NCBI RefSeq assembly: GCF_023195925.1
Contig: NZ_JALPRE010000001.1
Coordinates: 620,001 to 684,000 of the forward strand
Direction: 5' to 3'
Origin: Aquimarina acroporae
GTDB lineage: Bacteria; Bacteroidota; Bacteroidia; Flavobacteriales; Flavobacteriaceae
DNA: 64,000 nucleotides
The translations under genes were made by a program, and so were the position numbers. The notes below the pieces were generated by a model that saw only the letters and a program-made list of their open reading frames with translations, was not told where the DNA came from and searched no databases. Below, piece by piece: positions 1 through 9,060 of the stretch (its first letter is position 1; the number at the start of each line of letters is the position of its first letter).

Positions 1-158
1 GTAGCCAAAACTTTAAAATCATTATGATCCAACACATAGTTTACAGTTCGTTCTACCATGCGCTGTAATGTATTTACTTTAGGTTGTTTTTGCCAACCAT
101 GATATCTGAACCCTAAATACTGCAATTCTATAAGGTAGTAGAAACGTTTACGAAACAT
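1..158 (-). CDS. truA: tRNA pseudouridine synthase A (N-terminal part, cut by window start)
   Basis: Reading the minus strand from the ATG at 158-156 gives a protein beginning MFRKRFYYLIELQYLGFRYH and continuing with HGWQKQP, the N-terminal signature of TruA. TruA makes pseudouridine at positions 38-40 of the tRNA anticodon arm. Only about 52 codons lie in the window, so the catalytic aspartate region is barely reached and the rest lies to the left. It is transcribed away from the LysM gene at 309, leaving a 150-bp divergent gap. Confidence 0.85.
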   Translation of the reverse strand, partial: MFRKRFYYLIELQYLGFRYHGWQKQPKVNTLQRMVERTVNYVLDHNDFKVLA

Positions 159-262
159 TTATTTTTGTTTTATTGTGTTCGAATATAGATAATTTATGCA
201 TTTCAACGATTATTTACGCTTTTTTAATCTAACGTATTCTTAAAAAAAACATCTTAATTTGC

Positions 263-270
263 TATATTTG
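263..270 (+). promoter_or_regulatory. Candidate -7 box (TATATTTG) of the LysM gene
   Basis: TATATTTG matches the Bacteroidota -7 consensus TAnnTTTG and lies about 40 bp before the ATG at 309. No clear TTG -33 box is seen at the usual distance, so support is partial. Confidence 0.4.
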
Positions 271-308
271 AGAGAATCTAATTAATAATATAAAAAAACA
301 ACTTAGTT

Positions 309-686
309 ATGGTTAAATCAAAATATCAATCTGTTCTAGACTTAGGTCAGGAGTTAAATATTAAAGATGGAGATGTTGCTGAGGAAAATGGGGTTTTAAA
401 GATAAAAGGAACTGCGAAAACTCAATATGAAAAAAATGTTCTTTGGGATAAAATAAAAGAGGTTGGTGGTGAATCACCTTCAGATATCATGGCAGACATT
501 AAAGTTGAAGATACATCTGTTTTCCATAGACATGTTGTAAAAAGTGGAGAATCTTTAAGTAAAATCGCTAAACATTACTATGGAGATCCTATGAAATATA
601 AAGCAATTTTTGAAGCAAATACCAACATTCTTAAAAATCCAGATATCATCCATCCGGATCAGGAATTAGTGATCCCAAATCTATAA
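309..686 (+). CDS. BON-like/LysM domain protein, YgaU/Kbp type
   Basis: A 125-residue protein without signal peptide or membrane segment. Residues 1-65 resemble the BON-like part of E. coli YgaU/Kbp. Residues 75-124 form one LysM repeat, recognised by HVVKSGESLSKIAKHYYGD and a closing PDQELVIPNL. E. coli Kbp binds potassium in the cytoplasm; LysM domains elsewhere bind peptidoglycan. The two-domain order and short length fit the Kbp family, but which activity applies here is not visible. It is a single-gene unit with its own terminator. Confidence 0.85.
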   Translation: MVKSKYQSVLDLGQELNIKDGDVAEENGVLKIKGTAKTQYEKNVLWDKIKEVGGESPSDIMADIKVEDTSVFHRHVVKSGESLSKIAKHYYGDPMKYKAIFEANTNILKNPDIIHPDQELVIPNL

Positions 687-710
687 AATACAAAACCAAA
701 ATATTACGAA

Positions 711-736
711 AGGAGCTTAAAACAAGCTCCTTTTTT
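711..736 (+). terminator. Intrinsic terminator after the LysM gene
   Basis: An 8-bp stem AGGAGCTT / AAGCTCCT (711-718 and 724-731) with loop AAAAC is followed directly by a T run. Confidence 0.85.
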
Positions 737-828
737 ACGTTTATTCTTCAATTTCTTCCCTTTTTTAACCCTTTTTTACGCATTTTATCTAAAAAAAGGC
801 AAATATCCATGTAAATGTTATGTATTTT

Positions 829-845
829 TTACGGTTTTACCGTAA
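829..845. promoter_or_regulatory. Inverted repeat TTACGGT-TTT-ACCGTAA, candidate operator
   Basis: Perfect 7-bp arms around a 3-bp spacer, preceded by a T run, 32 bp before the chosen ATG at 877. A nearly identical element occurs at 32784-32798 before the beta-helix lipoprotein gene. The similarity is seen directly; a regulator-binding role is inferred. Confidence 0.45.
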
Positions 846-876
846 TTTAGTCGAATTGATAGCTCAAATCGACTGT

Positions 877-1230
877 ATGAAAAAACTATTACTATTCTTT
901 TTTCTAATGCTTTGGTTGCAAAATTATGCGCAGTCATTATCAAAAACCAGTATCATATACGAGCATAAAGATCAGGTAGTTATGAACAATGGTAGACAAT
1001 ATCAGATTTTAGTAACAAAACCTTTTTACGAAGTAAATGATACATCAATACAAAAATACTTAGACAAAGGTGAACATGTTTTAATGTTAAACCGAGTATT
1101 GGTTCTCAAAAATGATGATGAGTATAAAGAAGTAATTGAATGGGTTAAAGAAGGTCTTAAATTTTATGTTTCTCGTGATATCATAAATTTTAAAAGTATC
1201 GATAATTATATTTCAAACACTAATTATTAA
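877..1230 (+). CDS. Small secreted protein of unknown function
   Basis: A 117-residue protein with a typical signal peptide, MKKLLLFFFLMLWLQNYAQ, with likely cleavage after AQ, common in Bacteroidota. The frame is open back to an ATG at 820, but that start would put 19 unconvincing residues before the signal peptide and run through the inverted repeat at 829-845, so 877 is preferred. The mature part of about 98 residues is rich in charged residues and has no motif I recognise. Its stop lies 4 bp from the convergent stop of cmk. Confidence 0.65.
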   Translation: MKKLLLFFFLMLWLQNYAQSLSKTSIIYEHKDQVVMNNGRQYQILVTKPFYEVNDTSIQKYLDKGEHVLMLNRVLVLKNDDEYKEVIEWVKEGLKFYVSRDIINFKSIDNYISNTNY

Positions 1231-1234
1231 TACT

Positions 1235-1933
1235 TTAAGCGTTCTTTATCGCATTTTTGGCTAGTCCCAAAATTTGTTCAAATTGTTGCTCCAAAGTAAG
1301 GTTAGAATTATCTATTTGAATAGCGTCACTCGCTTTTCTTAAGGGAGAATCTTTGCGTGTACTATCGATATGATCCCGGTTTACTACGTTTTTCAATACA
1401 TCTTCATAAGTTACTTTTTCTCCTCTTTCAGTAAGTTCCAAAAAACGTCTTTCTGCCCTATCCTTAGCCGTAGCAGTCATGAATAGTTTCAATTCAGCAT
1501 TAGGAAAAACTACAGTACCTATATCTCTCCCATCCATAACAATTCCCTTTGCTTTACCCATTTCATTTTGTTGCTCAACAAGTTTTTTACGTACCTTAGA
1601 AACAGCAGCAACTTTACTTACAAATCTTGATACTGACAAAGTTCTAATTTCCTTTTCAACATTTTCATCATTCAATAATGTATCTGCCAATCCTTTTTCA
1701 GGATTAAATTCAAACCTAATACGTATCGAAGGAAGCTCATTCTCTAGTGCTTCTGGATCAAAATGGTTATCATCTATATATCCTTTTCTCATAGCAAAAA
1801 GTGTTACAGCTCTATACATTGCTCCTGTATCTACATATATATATTGCAAGCTTTTTGCCAATTGTTTAGCCACAGTACTTTTTCCGGTAGAAGAGTACCC
1901 ATCGATAGCTATAATTATTTTCTTGTTTTCCAA
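1235..1933 (-). CDS. cmk: Cytidylate kinase
   Basis: (d)CMP kinase, which phosphorylates CMP and dCMP to diphosphates for nucleic-acid synthesis. The protein has 232 residues, usual for the family. The P-loop GYSSTGKST is at residues 12-20. The CMP-site motif DTGAMYRAV begins near residue 35, DGRDIGTVVFP lies mid-protein, and RDSPLRKA lies in the C-terminal third. The start is followed at once by the first beta strand KKIIIAIDG. The next gene upstream is divergent, so cmk appears to have its own promoter. Confidence 0.96.
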   Translation of the reverse strand: MENKKIIIAIDGYSSTGKSTVAKQLAKSLQYIYVDTGAMYRAVTLFAMRKGYIDDNHFDPEALENELPSIRIRFEFNPEKGLADTLLNDENVEKEIRTLSVSRFVSKVAAVSKVRKKLVEQQNEMGKAKGIVMDGRDIGTVVFPNAELKLFMTATAKDRAERRFLELTERGEKVTYEDVLKNVVNRDHIDSTRKDSPLRKASDAIQIDNSNLTLEQQFEQILGLAKNAIKNA

Positions 1934-1968
1934 CTCTTTATTTTTATTGAAATGATTTCGTTGTATGC

Positions 1969-1976
1969 CAAAAATA
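1969..1976 (-). promoter_or_regulatory. Candidate -7 box (TATTTTTG) for cmk
   Basis: On the minus strand TATTTTTG fits TAnnTTTG and ends 36 bp before the cmk ATG. A convincing TTG -33 box is not seen upstream. Confidence 0.35.
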
Positions 1977-2204
1977 AAAGAAACTAAACAGAATTATCTT
2001 CATTGTAAAGAAAATTATTTTTCTAAACGATATATTTACAAAATAGATGAATACACAATTTACTACACATTGTTCCTTTTTACCGTCTTACATCCAACAA
2101 AACACAATAATTACAAGTAATCAAAGTTATTAGAACAAAGATCCTATATATGAATGTAAATTACTTAAGACCTTAAATCGACATCGTTAACTAACTTAAT
2201 TTAC

Positions 2205-3242
2205 ATGGGCTTCTTTAATTTTTTGAATGAAAAGATTGCCGTAGATCTTGGCACATCTAATACCCTCATTACACACAAAGGAAAAATAGCAATCGACAAT
2301 CCTTCTATTATCACTGTAAACAGAATTACAGGAAAGATTATTGCAGTTGGCAAAGAAGCAGGCACAATGAGAGGTAAAATCAATAAAAACATTAAGACAC
2401 TTCATCCATTTAAAAATGGAGTAATCTCCAATTTTGATGCCGCAGAAAAGATGCTAAAAACTTTTATAAAGCGATTATCAACTTTGAATACCTCTATTTT
2501 TTCTACTTCATATCATATGATTATCTCCATTCCCTGTGGAAGTACTGAAGTGGAAATGCGCGCAGTGAAAGAATCAGCAAAGAGATTAAATGCCAAAAAC
2601 ATTTTCCTTATCCATGAACCAATTGCTGCTGCCATTGGAGGCGGAATTGATGTTTTGGAACCTAAAGGGAACATGATTGTTGATATTGGTGGAGGAACTA
2701 CAGAAATTGCGGTTATTTCTATGGGACGCATCATCAGTGGACAATCGGTTAAAATTGCCGGAAACACTTTTAACGAAGATATCATGAATTATGTACGAGA
2801 ATCACATAATCTACATATAGGTGAATTTATGGCCGAAAGGGTAAAAATTGAAATTGGTTCTGCAATTCCACAACTAAAAAACCCTCCTCAAAATATGGCT
2901 GTAGAAGGCAGAGATCTTCTAACCGGAAAACCCAAACAAATATACCTGTCATTCAAAGAGATAGAACGAAGTTTGGATAAATCTATTTCCCAAATCGAAA
3001 ATGCTATTATGGATACTTTATCTGAAATTCCTCCAGAAATCTCTGCAGACATTTATAATTCAGGGATCTATTTAACCGGTGGAGGCTCTATGCTGCGTGG
3101 TCTTGATGACCGTTTATCACATGCAACAGAATTACCTGTACACCTAGGTGATCAACCGCTTAAAACGGTAGTTAAAGGAAGTGAAATAGTGCTACAGAAT
3201 TTAGATAGATACACCAACGTTTTAGTCGAAAAAAGAAGATAA
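2205..3242 (+). CDS. MreB-family actin homologue (stand-alone paralogue)
   Basis: Cell-shape actin of the MreB family, 345 residues, full length. Phosphate-1 motif DLGTSNTLI is near residue 15, phosphate-2 motif DIGGGTTEIAVIS near 165, and the adenosine motif YLTGGGSMLRGLD near 290. MreB forms membrane-bound filaments that guide wall synthesis. No mreC, mreD or pbp2 gene adjoins it and a strong terminator follows. It is therefore more likely a second MreB-like gene than the main rod-complex operon; that is inference, since the rest of the genome is not visible. Confidence 0.85.
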   Translation: MGFFNFLNEKIAVDLGTSNTLITHKGKIAIDNPSIITVNRITGKIIAVGKEAGTMRGKINKNIKTLHPFKNGVISNFDAAEKMLKTFIKRLSTLNTSIFSTSYHMIISIPCGSTEVEMRAVKESAKRLNAKNIFLIHEPIAAAIGGGIDVLEPKGNMIVDIGGGTTEIAVISMGRIISGQSVKIAGNTFNEDIMNYVRESHNLHIGEFMAERVKIEIGSAIPQLKNPPQNMAVEGRDLLTGKPKQIYLSFKEIERSLDKSISQIENAIMDTLSEIPPEISADIYNSGIYLTGGGSMLRGLDDRLSHATELPVHLGDQPLKTVVKGSEIVLQNLDRYTNVLVEKRR

Positions 3243-3251
3243 CCACAAAAA

Positions 3252-3277
3252 AAAGCAGAACCTAGTAGTTCTGCTTT
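3252..3277. terminator. Bidirectional terminator between the mreB-like gene and lon
   Basis: A 10-bp perfect stem AAAGCAGAAC / GTTCTGCTTT with loop CTAGTA, A-rich on the left and T-rich on the right, between two convergent genes. Confidence 0.85.
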
Positions 3278-3297
3278 GTATATATCTATTATCTATT

Positions 3298-5748
3298 TTA
3301 AAGCTTTTTCGCGTTCTTTACTTTTGTTTTAGTAATTGCGATATCAAGTACTTCATCCATATTTTTTACATAATGGAATGTAAGGCCTTTAAGATATTCT
3401 TCTTTTATTTCTTTAATATCACGTTCATTGTCTTCACAAAGTAAAATTTCTTTTATATGCGCTCTCTTAGCTGCTAAAATTTTCTCTTTAATTCCTCCAA
3501 CAGGAAGTACTTTACCTCTTAAGGTAATTTCTCCTGTCATTGCAAGGCTTTTCTTGACTTTACGTTGCGTAAACAGTGATACTAAAGAGGTTAACATAGT
3601 AACTCCAGCACTTGGCCCATCTTTTGGAGTGGCGCCTTCAGGAACATGTATATGAACATTATATTTACCAAAAATATCTGGATCAATATTCAGCATATCA
3701 GCATTGGCTTTGATATATTCCATAGCAATGGTAGCAGACTCCTTCATTACTTTACCCAAATTCCCGGTAATGGTAAGACCACCTTTTCCTTTGGATAAGA
3801 TAGATTCAATAAACAGAATATCTCCACCTGCACTGGTCCAGGCAAGGCCCGTAACTACTCCAGCGACATCATTGCTTTCATACTTATCGCGTTCGAGCTT
3901 TGGAGCTCCCAAAACTTCTACAATAGTTTCATTATTTATCTTGACATTATACTCTTCTTCCATGGCGATATTTTTGGCCGCATAGCGCACCATTTTTGCC
4001 AGTTGTTTCTCCAGTCCTCTAACACCAGATTCTCGAGTATATCCTTCTATTATCTTTTCGAGCTGAACTTTTCCTAATTTCAAATGTGTTTGGTTAAGAC
4101 CATGCTCTTTTAGTTGCTTAGGTAAAAGATGCTGTTTTGCTATTTCTACCTTTTCTTCGATAGTATATCCTGTAACATTAATGATCTCCATACGATCTCT
4201 AAGTGCAGGTTGTATTGTAGCAAGGCTATTTGAAGTCGCTATAAACATCACCTTAGAAAGGTCAAATCCCATCTCTAAGAAATTATCATGAAACTCAGAG
4301 TTTTGTTCTGGATCTAAAACCTCTAATAAGGCTGAAGAAGGATCCCCTTGATTTCCTACAGATAGTTTATCGATCTCATCTAATACAAATACAGGATTAC
4401 TGGTTCCTGCTTTTTTCAAGCTTTGTATAATTCTTCCTGGCATAGCTCCTATATACGTCTTTCTATGTCCTCTTATTTCAGCTTCATCACGCAGACCTCC
4501 CAACGAAATTCTTACATATTCTCTTCCCAGAGCTTCAGCAACAGATTTACCCAAAGAAGTTTTCCCCACTCCTGGAGGTCCATATAGACACAAAATTGGA
4601 GACTTCATATCATTTCTAAGCTTCAATACTGCGAGATATTCTATGATACGTCGTTTTACTTCATCAAGTCCATAATGGTCTCTATCCAGTACTTTTTTTG
4701 CTCTTTTTAAATCAAACTTATCTTCGCTAAACTCATTCCAAGGCAAATCTAAAAACAAATCCAAATAGTTTCGTTGAATCGAATATTCTGCAACCTGAGG
4801 ATTCATACGTTGCATTTTGGCAAGTTCTTTTTCGAAATGTTTTTTTACTTTCTGATCCCATTTCTTTTCCTTGCTTCGTATACGCATATCTTCCAACTCA
4901 TCTTCATGTGAAACTCCACCTAACTCTTCCTGAATAGTTTTCATTTGTTGGTGCAGGAAATACTCACGTTGTTGTTGGCTCATATCATGCTGTACCTTAC
5001 TCTGTATAACATTTTTGAGTTCCAATTTCTGAAACTCAACATTCATGAAACGCAGGGTAGCAAGCGCTCTTTCTTTAAGATCATTAATCTCAAGTAATTT
5101 CTGCTTCTCTTCAACCGGAAGATTTAGATTTGATGAAACAAAGTTGATTAGGAAAGAACTACTTTCTATATTTTTTATGGCAAAAGAAGCCTCTGAAGGA
5201 ATATTTGGACTTTCCTTAATAATTTCTAATGCCAAATCTTTTATAGATTCGATAATAGCGCTAAATTCTTTATTCTCGAGTGCTGGCCTTGCCTCAGGAA
5301 CTTCCTGTACCTTTGCCTTTATATATGGAACATCTTCTACAACTTCCTTAATCTTAAATCTCTTTTTGCCTTGTAGAATTACTGTAGTGTTCCCATCAGG
5401 CATTTTCAATACTCTCAAGATTCTGGCAACAACCCCTACTCTATTTATATCTTTTAAAGAAGGGTTTTCTACACCTTCTTCTTTTTGAGAAACTACACCT
5501 ATGGTTTTATTTCCATTATTTGCTTCATTAAGTAATTTAATAGACTTGTCTCTACCCGCTGTAATAGGTATAACAACCCCCGGAAACAAAACTGTATTTC
5601 TTAGCGGCAAAATTGGAAGAATATCAGGCAGCACCTCATTATTTATTTCCTCTTCATCTTCTGGAGTTAATAGCGGTATTAACTCGGCATCTTCATCTAT
5701 GCCTTGAAATGACAAACTGTCAAGTGTTGTAAATTTGGTTTTAGCCAT
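3298..5748 (-). CDS. lon: ATP-dependent protease Lon (LonA)
   Basis: Cytosolic AAA+ serine protease that degrades misfolded and regulatory proteins. The 816-residue protein has the N-terminal substrate-binding domain ([19 protein letters not shown]), the Walker A motif GPPGVGKTS near residue 390, and the protease domain with GPSAG holding the catalytic Ser713. The spacing matches E. coli Lon with an offset of about 34 residues. The frame is open to an ATG at 5826, but those 26 residues run through the palindrome at 5766-5784. [11 protein letters not shown] at 5748 is the natural start. Confidence 0.96.
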   Translation of the reverse strand: MAKTKFTTLDSLSFQGIDEDAELIPLLTPEDEEEINNEVLPDILPILPLRNTVLFPGVVIPITAGRDKSIKLLNEANNGNKTIGVVSQKEEGVENPSLKDINRVGVVARILRVLKMPDGNTTVILQGKKRFKIKEVVEDVPYIKAKVQEVPEARPALENKEFSAIIESIKDLALEIIKESPNIPSEASFAIKNIESSSFLINFVSSNLNLPVEEKQKLLEINDLKERALATLRFMNVEFQKLELKNVIQSKVQHDMSQQQREYFLHQQMKTIQEELGGVSHEDELEDMRIRSKEKKWDQKVKKHFEKELAKMQRMNPQVAEYSIQRNYLDLFLDLPWNEFSEDKFDLKRAKKVLDRDHYGLDEVKRRIIEYLAVLKLRNDMKSPILCLYGPPGVGKTSLGKSVAEALGREYVRISLGGLRDEAEIRGHRKTYIGAMPGRIIQSLKKAGTSNPVFVLDEIDKLSVGNQGDPSSALLEVLDPEQNSEFHDNFLEMGFDLSKVMFIATSNSLATIQPALRDRMEIINVTGYTIEEKVEIAKQHLLPKQLKEHGLNQTHLKLGKVQLEKIIEGYTRESGVRGLEKQLAKMVRYAAKNIAMEEEYNVKINNETIVEVLGAPKLERDKYESNDVAGVVTGLAWTSAGGDILFIESILSKGKGGLTITGNLGKVMKESATIAMEYIKANADMLNIDPDIFGKYNVHIHVPEGATPKDGPSAGVTMLTSLVSLFTQRKVKKSLAMTGEITLRGKVLPVGGIKEKILAAKRAHIKEILLCEDNERDIKEIKEEYLKGLTFHYVKNMDEVLDIAITKTKVKNAKKL

Positions 5749-5765
5749 AATTATATATAAAGTCA

Positions 5766-5784
5766 TTTTGTCATTATGACAAAA
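5766..5784. promoter_or_regulatory. 19-bp perfect palindrome upstream of lon
   Basis: TTTTGTCAT-T-ATGACAAAA, 18 bp before the lon start. Its 9-bp arms with a 1-bp centre are typical of an operator for a dimeric regulator. A role in stress control of lon is inference. Confidence 0.6.
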
Positions 5785-5917
5785 GAACATTTTTTTAAAA
5801 TTAATATAAAGTACTGTAAAAAACACATAAACCCCTATAAAACAAGGATATTACATGATTACTACTATTTATATTTCAATTGTTATGCCAGAACTTTTAA
5901 AAAAAATATTCTAAAAC

Positions 5918-5941
5918 TGTAACAAAGGGTATCGATTCTTA
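5918..5941 (+). promoter_or_regulatory. Candidate ECF-type promoter before the sigma factor gene
   Basis: TGTAAC at 5918-5923 and TCGATTCTTA at 5932-5941 resemble the GTAAC/CGTC-type boxes read by ECF sigma factors, 25-48 bp before the sigma gene. This would allow autoregulation. It is a pattern match only. Confidence 0.4.
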
Positions 5942-5965
5942 TCTTTAGGTAAAAGTAATTTAATA

Positions 5966-6514
5966 TTGTCACTAACCCAACTAAATACAGAACAGTTAAT
6001 CGCAAGATGTCGTAAACAGGATCAAAATGCGCAACTTGAGATTTACAATCGCTATTACAAAGCTATGTATAATGCTTCATTAAGAATCATTAAAGATACG
6101 GCCGAGGCTGAAGATATTATGCAAGAAGCTTTTTTAACAGCATTCACAAAACTCTCGATGCTGGAGGATGACAGAATGTTTGGTCCGTGGTTAAAGAAAA
6201 TAGTGATTAATTCTAGTATTTCGGCATCAAGAAAGAATGATAGTCATCGTGAAGTTACTTTGGAAACAGTTGAATATGCTCTTACAGACCAAGAAGGAAT
6301 TGTAGAAGATGATTTAACAACAATTAAAGCAAACACGGTATTAAGTACACTAAAACAACTAAAAGACAGCTATAGCACTGCATTATCATTACATCTTATA
6401 GAAGGCTATGATTATGAAGAGATCTGTCAAATTATGAATATATCATATTCAAATTGTCGTACACTTGTTTCGCGCGCAAAAGAAAGTTTACGAAAAAAAT
6501 TACAACCGGTATGA
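5966..6514 (+). CDS. ECF-family RNA polymerase sigma factor
   Basis: A 182-residue sigma-70 family protein. Region 2 spans about residues 27-90 with AEAEDIMQEAFLTAF, and region 4 about 125-178 with a helix-turn-helix ending SRAKESLRKKL. The start is a TTG; no ATG in frame would keep region 2 whole. The stop overlaps the start of the next gene (ATGA), the usual sign of a coupled sigma factor and its regulator. With the three following genes it looks like an envelope-stress module. Confidence 0.9.
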   Translation: MSLTQLNTEQLIARCRKQDQNAQLEIYNRYYKAMYNASLRIIKDTAEAEDIMQEAFLTAFTKLSMLEDDRMFGPWLKKIVINSSISASRKNDSHREVTLETVEYALTDQEGIVEDDLTTIKANTVLSTLKQLKDSYSTALSLHLIEGYDYEEICQIMNISYSNCRTLVSRAKESLRKKLQPV

Positions 6515-7074
6515 ATGAGGATAATATAGAAAAGTTATTTGAACGAATGAAAGGCAAGATGGACATACAAGAGCCTTCTCTGGATCATAAAGCTAAGTTT
6601 TTAGAAAAGCTTCAGAGACAAAATGGTGTTGTTCAAATTTCATCAAGAAAAAGAAGGTGGCCCAAAATTATGGCTATTGCGGCATCGGTTGCTATCCTTT
6701 TAGGAATTGCAACAACAGCCAAAATCTTGAATACAGAATCTGAAACAGCAGAATTGGCAAGTATTTCTCCACAAATGGAAGAAACACAAGGCTTTTTCAC
6801 CTCGGCCATACAATCACAACTGGAAGAAATTAATAAAGTTTCTTCTCATGAAACCGACGTGTTAGTAAACGATGCTTTAGAACTTTTAAAAAAGCTAGAA
6901 TCGGATTACGAAAACCTGAAGAAAGACCTTGTTCGTAGTGGAAATGATAAACGAGTAATCAGCGCTATGATCAAAAACTTTCAAAAACGTGCAAATTTAC
7001 TTGAAGAAGTTTTGCAAAAAATTAATGAAATCAACGAATTAAAATTATCTCAAAATGAAAGCTCTATACTCTAA
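6511..7074 (+). CDS. Membrane-anchored putative anti-sigma factor
   Basis: A 187-residue protein. A hydrophilic N-terminus of about 50 residues is followed by a basic RKRRW and one transmembrane segment (about 52-70), then a helical, coiled-coil-prone outer part. This layout and the ATGA overlap with the ECF gene suggest it holds the sigma factor at the membrane. No zinc-finger HxxxCxxC motif is present, so assignment rests on topology and context. The last 20 bp overlap the next gene. An in-frame ATG at 6454 lies inside the sigma gene and was not used. Confidence 0.7.
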   Translation: MNEDNIEKLFERMKGKMDIQEPSLDHKAKFLEKLQRQNGVVQISSRKRRWPKIMAIAASVAILLGIATTAKILNTESETAELASISPQMEETQGFFTSAIQSQLEEINKVSSHETDVLVNDALELLKKLESDYENLKKDLVRSGNDKRVISAMIKNFQKRANLLEEVLQKINEINELKLSQNESSIL

Positions 7075-8146
7075 AATCCTTTTATTCATTTTTATTCCCT
7101 TACTGGCTGTTGCCAATAATGGAGAACTTAAAGGAAAGTACACCAAAGAAAAAAATCTAAAGAAAGAATTTTCAGTAAATGCTAATGCCCTTTTAAAAAT
7201 TAGCAATGACTACGGAAACCTTGATATTACCGCGTGGAACGAAAACCGGGTAGTAATGGAAATCACCATCAAAGTAAGCGGTAATAACGAAGAAAAGGTT
7301 ATTAAAAAACTAGAATCGATCGATGTTGAATTCGATGCCTCATCCCAAATGGTAAGTGCAAAAACGGTATTTAACAAAGGAGATAAATCCTGGTGGGATA
7401 AATGGACCAGCGGATGGGGAAATAACCTGAACATGAAAATTAATTACAAAGTAAAAGTACCCGTAACCAATAATGTAGACTTCAATAATGATTATGGAAG
7501 TATTACTTTGGATAAAATAGAAGGAGACGCTAAAATTAATTGCGATTATGGGCAAATTATTATTGGAGAGCTTATGGGTAGTAGCAATTACATTAATATA
7601 GATTATACCAACAATAGCTCTATAAGATACATGAAAACCGGTAAAATAAATGCAGATTATTCTGATTTTGAAGTTGGAGATAGCGATCGTATTGAACTAA
7701 ATGCAGATTATACGCAATCCAAATTTAAATCGGTAAAAAGTTTAAGCTACAACTGTGATTACGGAGGTATTAGAATAGAAAGAGGTGGAAAAGTCTCTGG
7801 AAACTCCGATTATGTAGATACAAAAATAGGTTCGATAGATAGAGAACTAAATATAGAATCTGATTATGGATCTATTGTAGTTGAATCTTTACAACCATCG
7901 GTTAAAAGCGTAAGTATAGATACCGATTATACAGGTATTTCTCTAGGGTACGCAAGTGGATGTAATTTTGATTTTACATTCAAATCTTCCTACGGTGGAA
8001 TCAAAGTTGATGATGGAGTTACTATACAGAAAAAGTACGTAAAAGATTCTAAAAAAGAATACCAGGGGCATGTAGGGCAACCTAATAGCGGAAACACAAT
8101 AAATATCTATTCTAGCTATGGTAGCGTTAAACTAAGAAAAAATTAA
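7055..8146 (+). CDS. Secreted DUF4097-like beta-solenoid protein
   Basis: A 363-residue protein with a signal peptide (residues 1-20). The body is a chain of short beta strands, each turn marked by a DYG, DYT or SYG triplet, recurring at least ten times at intervals of about 20 residues. This is the pattern of DUF4097-like putative adhesin proteins, predicted to be right-handed beta solenoids. It overlaps the anti-sigma gene by 20 bp and so is probably translated with it. Genes of this type often follow ECF regulators in Bacteroidota. Molecular role unknown. Confidence 0.75.
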   Translation: MKALYSKILLFIFIPLLAVANNGELKGKYTKEKNLKKEFSVNANALLKISNDYGNLDITAWNENRVVMEITIKVSGNNEEKVIKKLESIDVEFDASSQMVSAKTVFNKGDKSWWDKWTSGWGNNLNMKINYKVKVPVTNNVDFNNDYGSITLDKIEGDAKINCDYGQIIIGELMGSSNYINIDYTNNSSIRYMKTGKINADYSDFEVGDSDRIELNADYTQSKFKSVKSLSYNCDYGGIRIERGGKVSGNSDYVDTKIGSIDRELNIESDYGSIVVESLQPSVKSVSIDTDYTGISLGYASGCNFDFTFKSSYGGIKVDDGVTIQKKYVKDSKKEYQGHVGQPNSGNTINIYSSYGSVKLRKN

Positions 8147-8173
8147 AACACTAATCTTTATAAATTCAATCAA

Positions 8174-8908
8174 ATGAGAACAGCAACAATAATTTTAAGC
8201 ATTGCATTGTGCAGTATTACTTCACTACAAGCACAATGGTGGGGAAATGGAAAAAAAGTGAATGGGAATGGTAACATGACCACAAAAGAGAGAAACGTGT
8301 CAGATTATGATGAGATTAAGGTAAAAGGAAGCTTAGACGTTTCTTTAATATCTGGAACCGAAGGCAAGTTATCGCTTGAAGGAGAAAGTAATCTACTTGA
8401 TCATATTGTAACAGAAGTTGAAGGAGATGCCTTAAAGATATATGTAGAAAAAGGATATTACCTTAAACCGTCGAGAGGAAAGAAATTGATAGTTACCGTT
8501 CCTTTTAAAGACATCAGTAAAGTAACGTTAGCTGGTTCTGGAGATGTGTATAGCGACGATACCATTAAGGCTACCAATTTTAAAACAGGTGTATCGGGTT
8601 CTGGAGATGTTAAACTGATAGTAGATGCTCAAAGTACCGAAGGATATGTAACAGGAAGCGGAGATCTGGTTTTAAGCGGTTCTTCTAATAATTTTGAATG
8701 TAGTGTTACCGGATCTGGTGATCTTTCAGCATATAGATTAAGTGCCAAAGAAGTTGATGCATCGGTTACAGGATCTGGCGATCTTCAAGTAACAGCAACA
8801 TCTTCTATAAAAGCAAGAGTTACAGGGTCAGGAGATATTTACTATAAAGGAAACCCTGAAATTGAAGATAAAAAAGTGTCTGGATCTGGAGATATTTCGA
8901 GACAATAA
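8174..8908 (+). CDS. Secreted head-GIN-domain protein (DUF2807)
   Basis: A 244-residue protein with a signal peptide ending SLQAQ. After a start containing KVKGSLDVSLISG, the GSGD motif recurs seven times (AGSGDV, SGSGDV, TGSGDL three times, TGSGDI, SGSGDI). This is the hallmark of the GIN domain, a beta-solenoid fold of unknown function that is abundant in Bacteroidota. It follows the DUF4097-like gene by 27 bp and is the last gene of the ECF module. Confidence 0.85.
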   Translation: MRTATIILSIALCSITSLQAQWWGNGKKVNGNGNMTTKERNVSDYDEIKVKGSLDVSLISGTEGKLSLEGESNLLDHIVTEVEGDALKIYVEKGYYLKPSRGKKLIVTVPFKDISKVTLAGSGDVYSDDTIKATNFKTGVSGSGDVKLIVDAQSTEGYVTGSGDLVLSGSSNNFECSVTGSGDLSAYRLSAKEVDASVTGSGDLQVTATSSIKARVTGSGDIYYKGNPEIEDKKVSGSGDISRQ

Positions 8909-8930
8909 ACTTTCATATTCACTAATTGCA

Positions 8931-8972
8931 AAAACTGTTTAAGAGTATATCGTACCTTAAACAGTTTTTTTT
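8931..8972 (+). terminator. Intrinsic terminator of the ECF module
   Basis: A 13-bp perfect stem AAAACTGTTTAAG / CTTAAACAGTTTT (8931-8943 and 8956-8968) is followed by an uninterrupted T run. Confidence 0.9.
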
Positions 8973-9060
8973 AATGTATAATAATCTTTATTTTTACATC
9001 AAATTATTTATCTAGTTATAAATGGTTTAGTAAAAAAATTCACCCCAAATAACCGTTGTA

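Noticed and set aside
820..876. Longer N-terminus for the small secreted protein
   Set aside because: It would place 19 residues before an ideal signal peptide and translate through the inverted repeat at 829-845.
1479..1955. Long open frame antisense to cmk
   Set aside because: It lies wholly opposite a well-supported gene, has no recognisable domain, and its composition mirrors the cmk codons.
3428..5707. Several open frames antisense to lon
   Set aside because: All are shadows of the lon coding sequence with serine-rich, non-domain translations.
5749..5826. 26-residue extension of Lon
   Set aside because: It would run through the palindrome at 5766-5784, and the extension has no Lon-like sequence.
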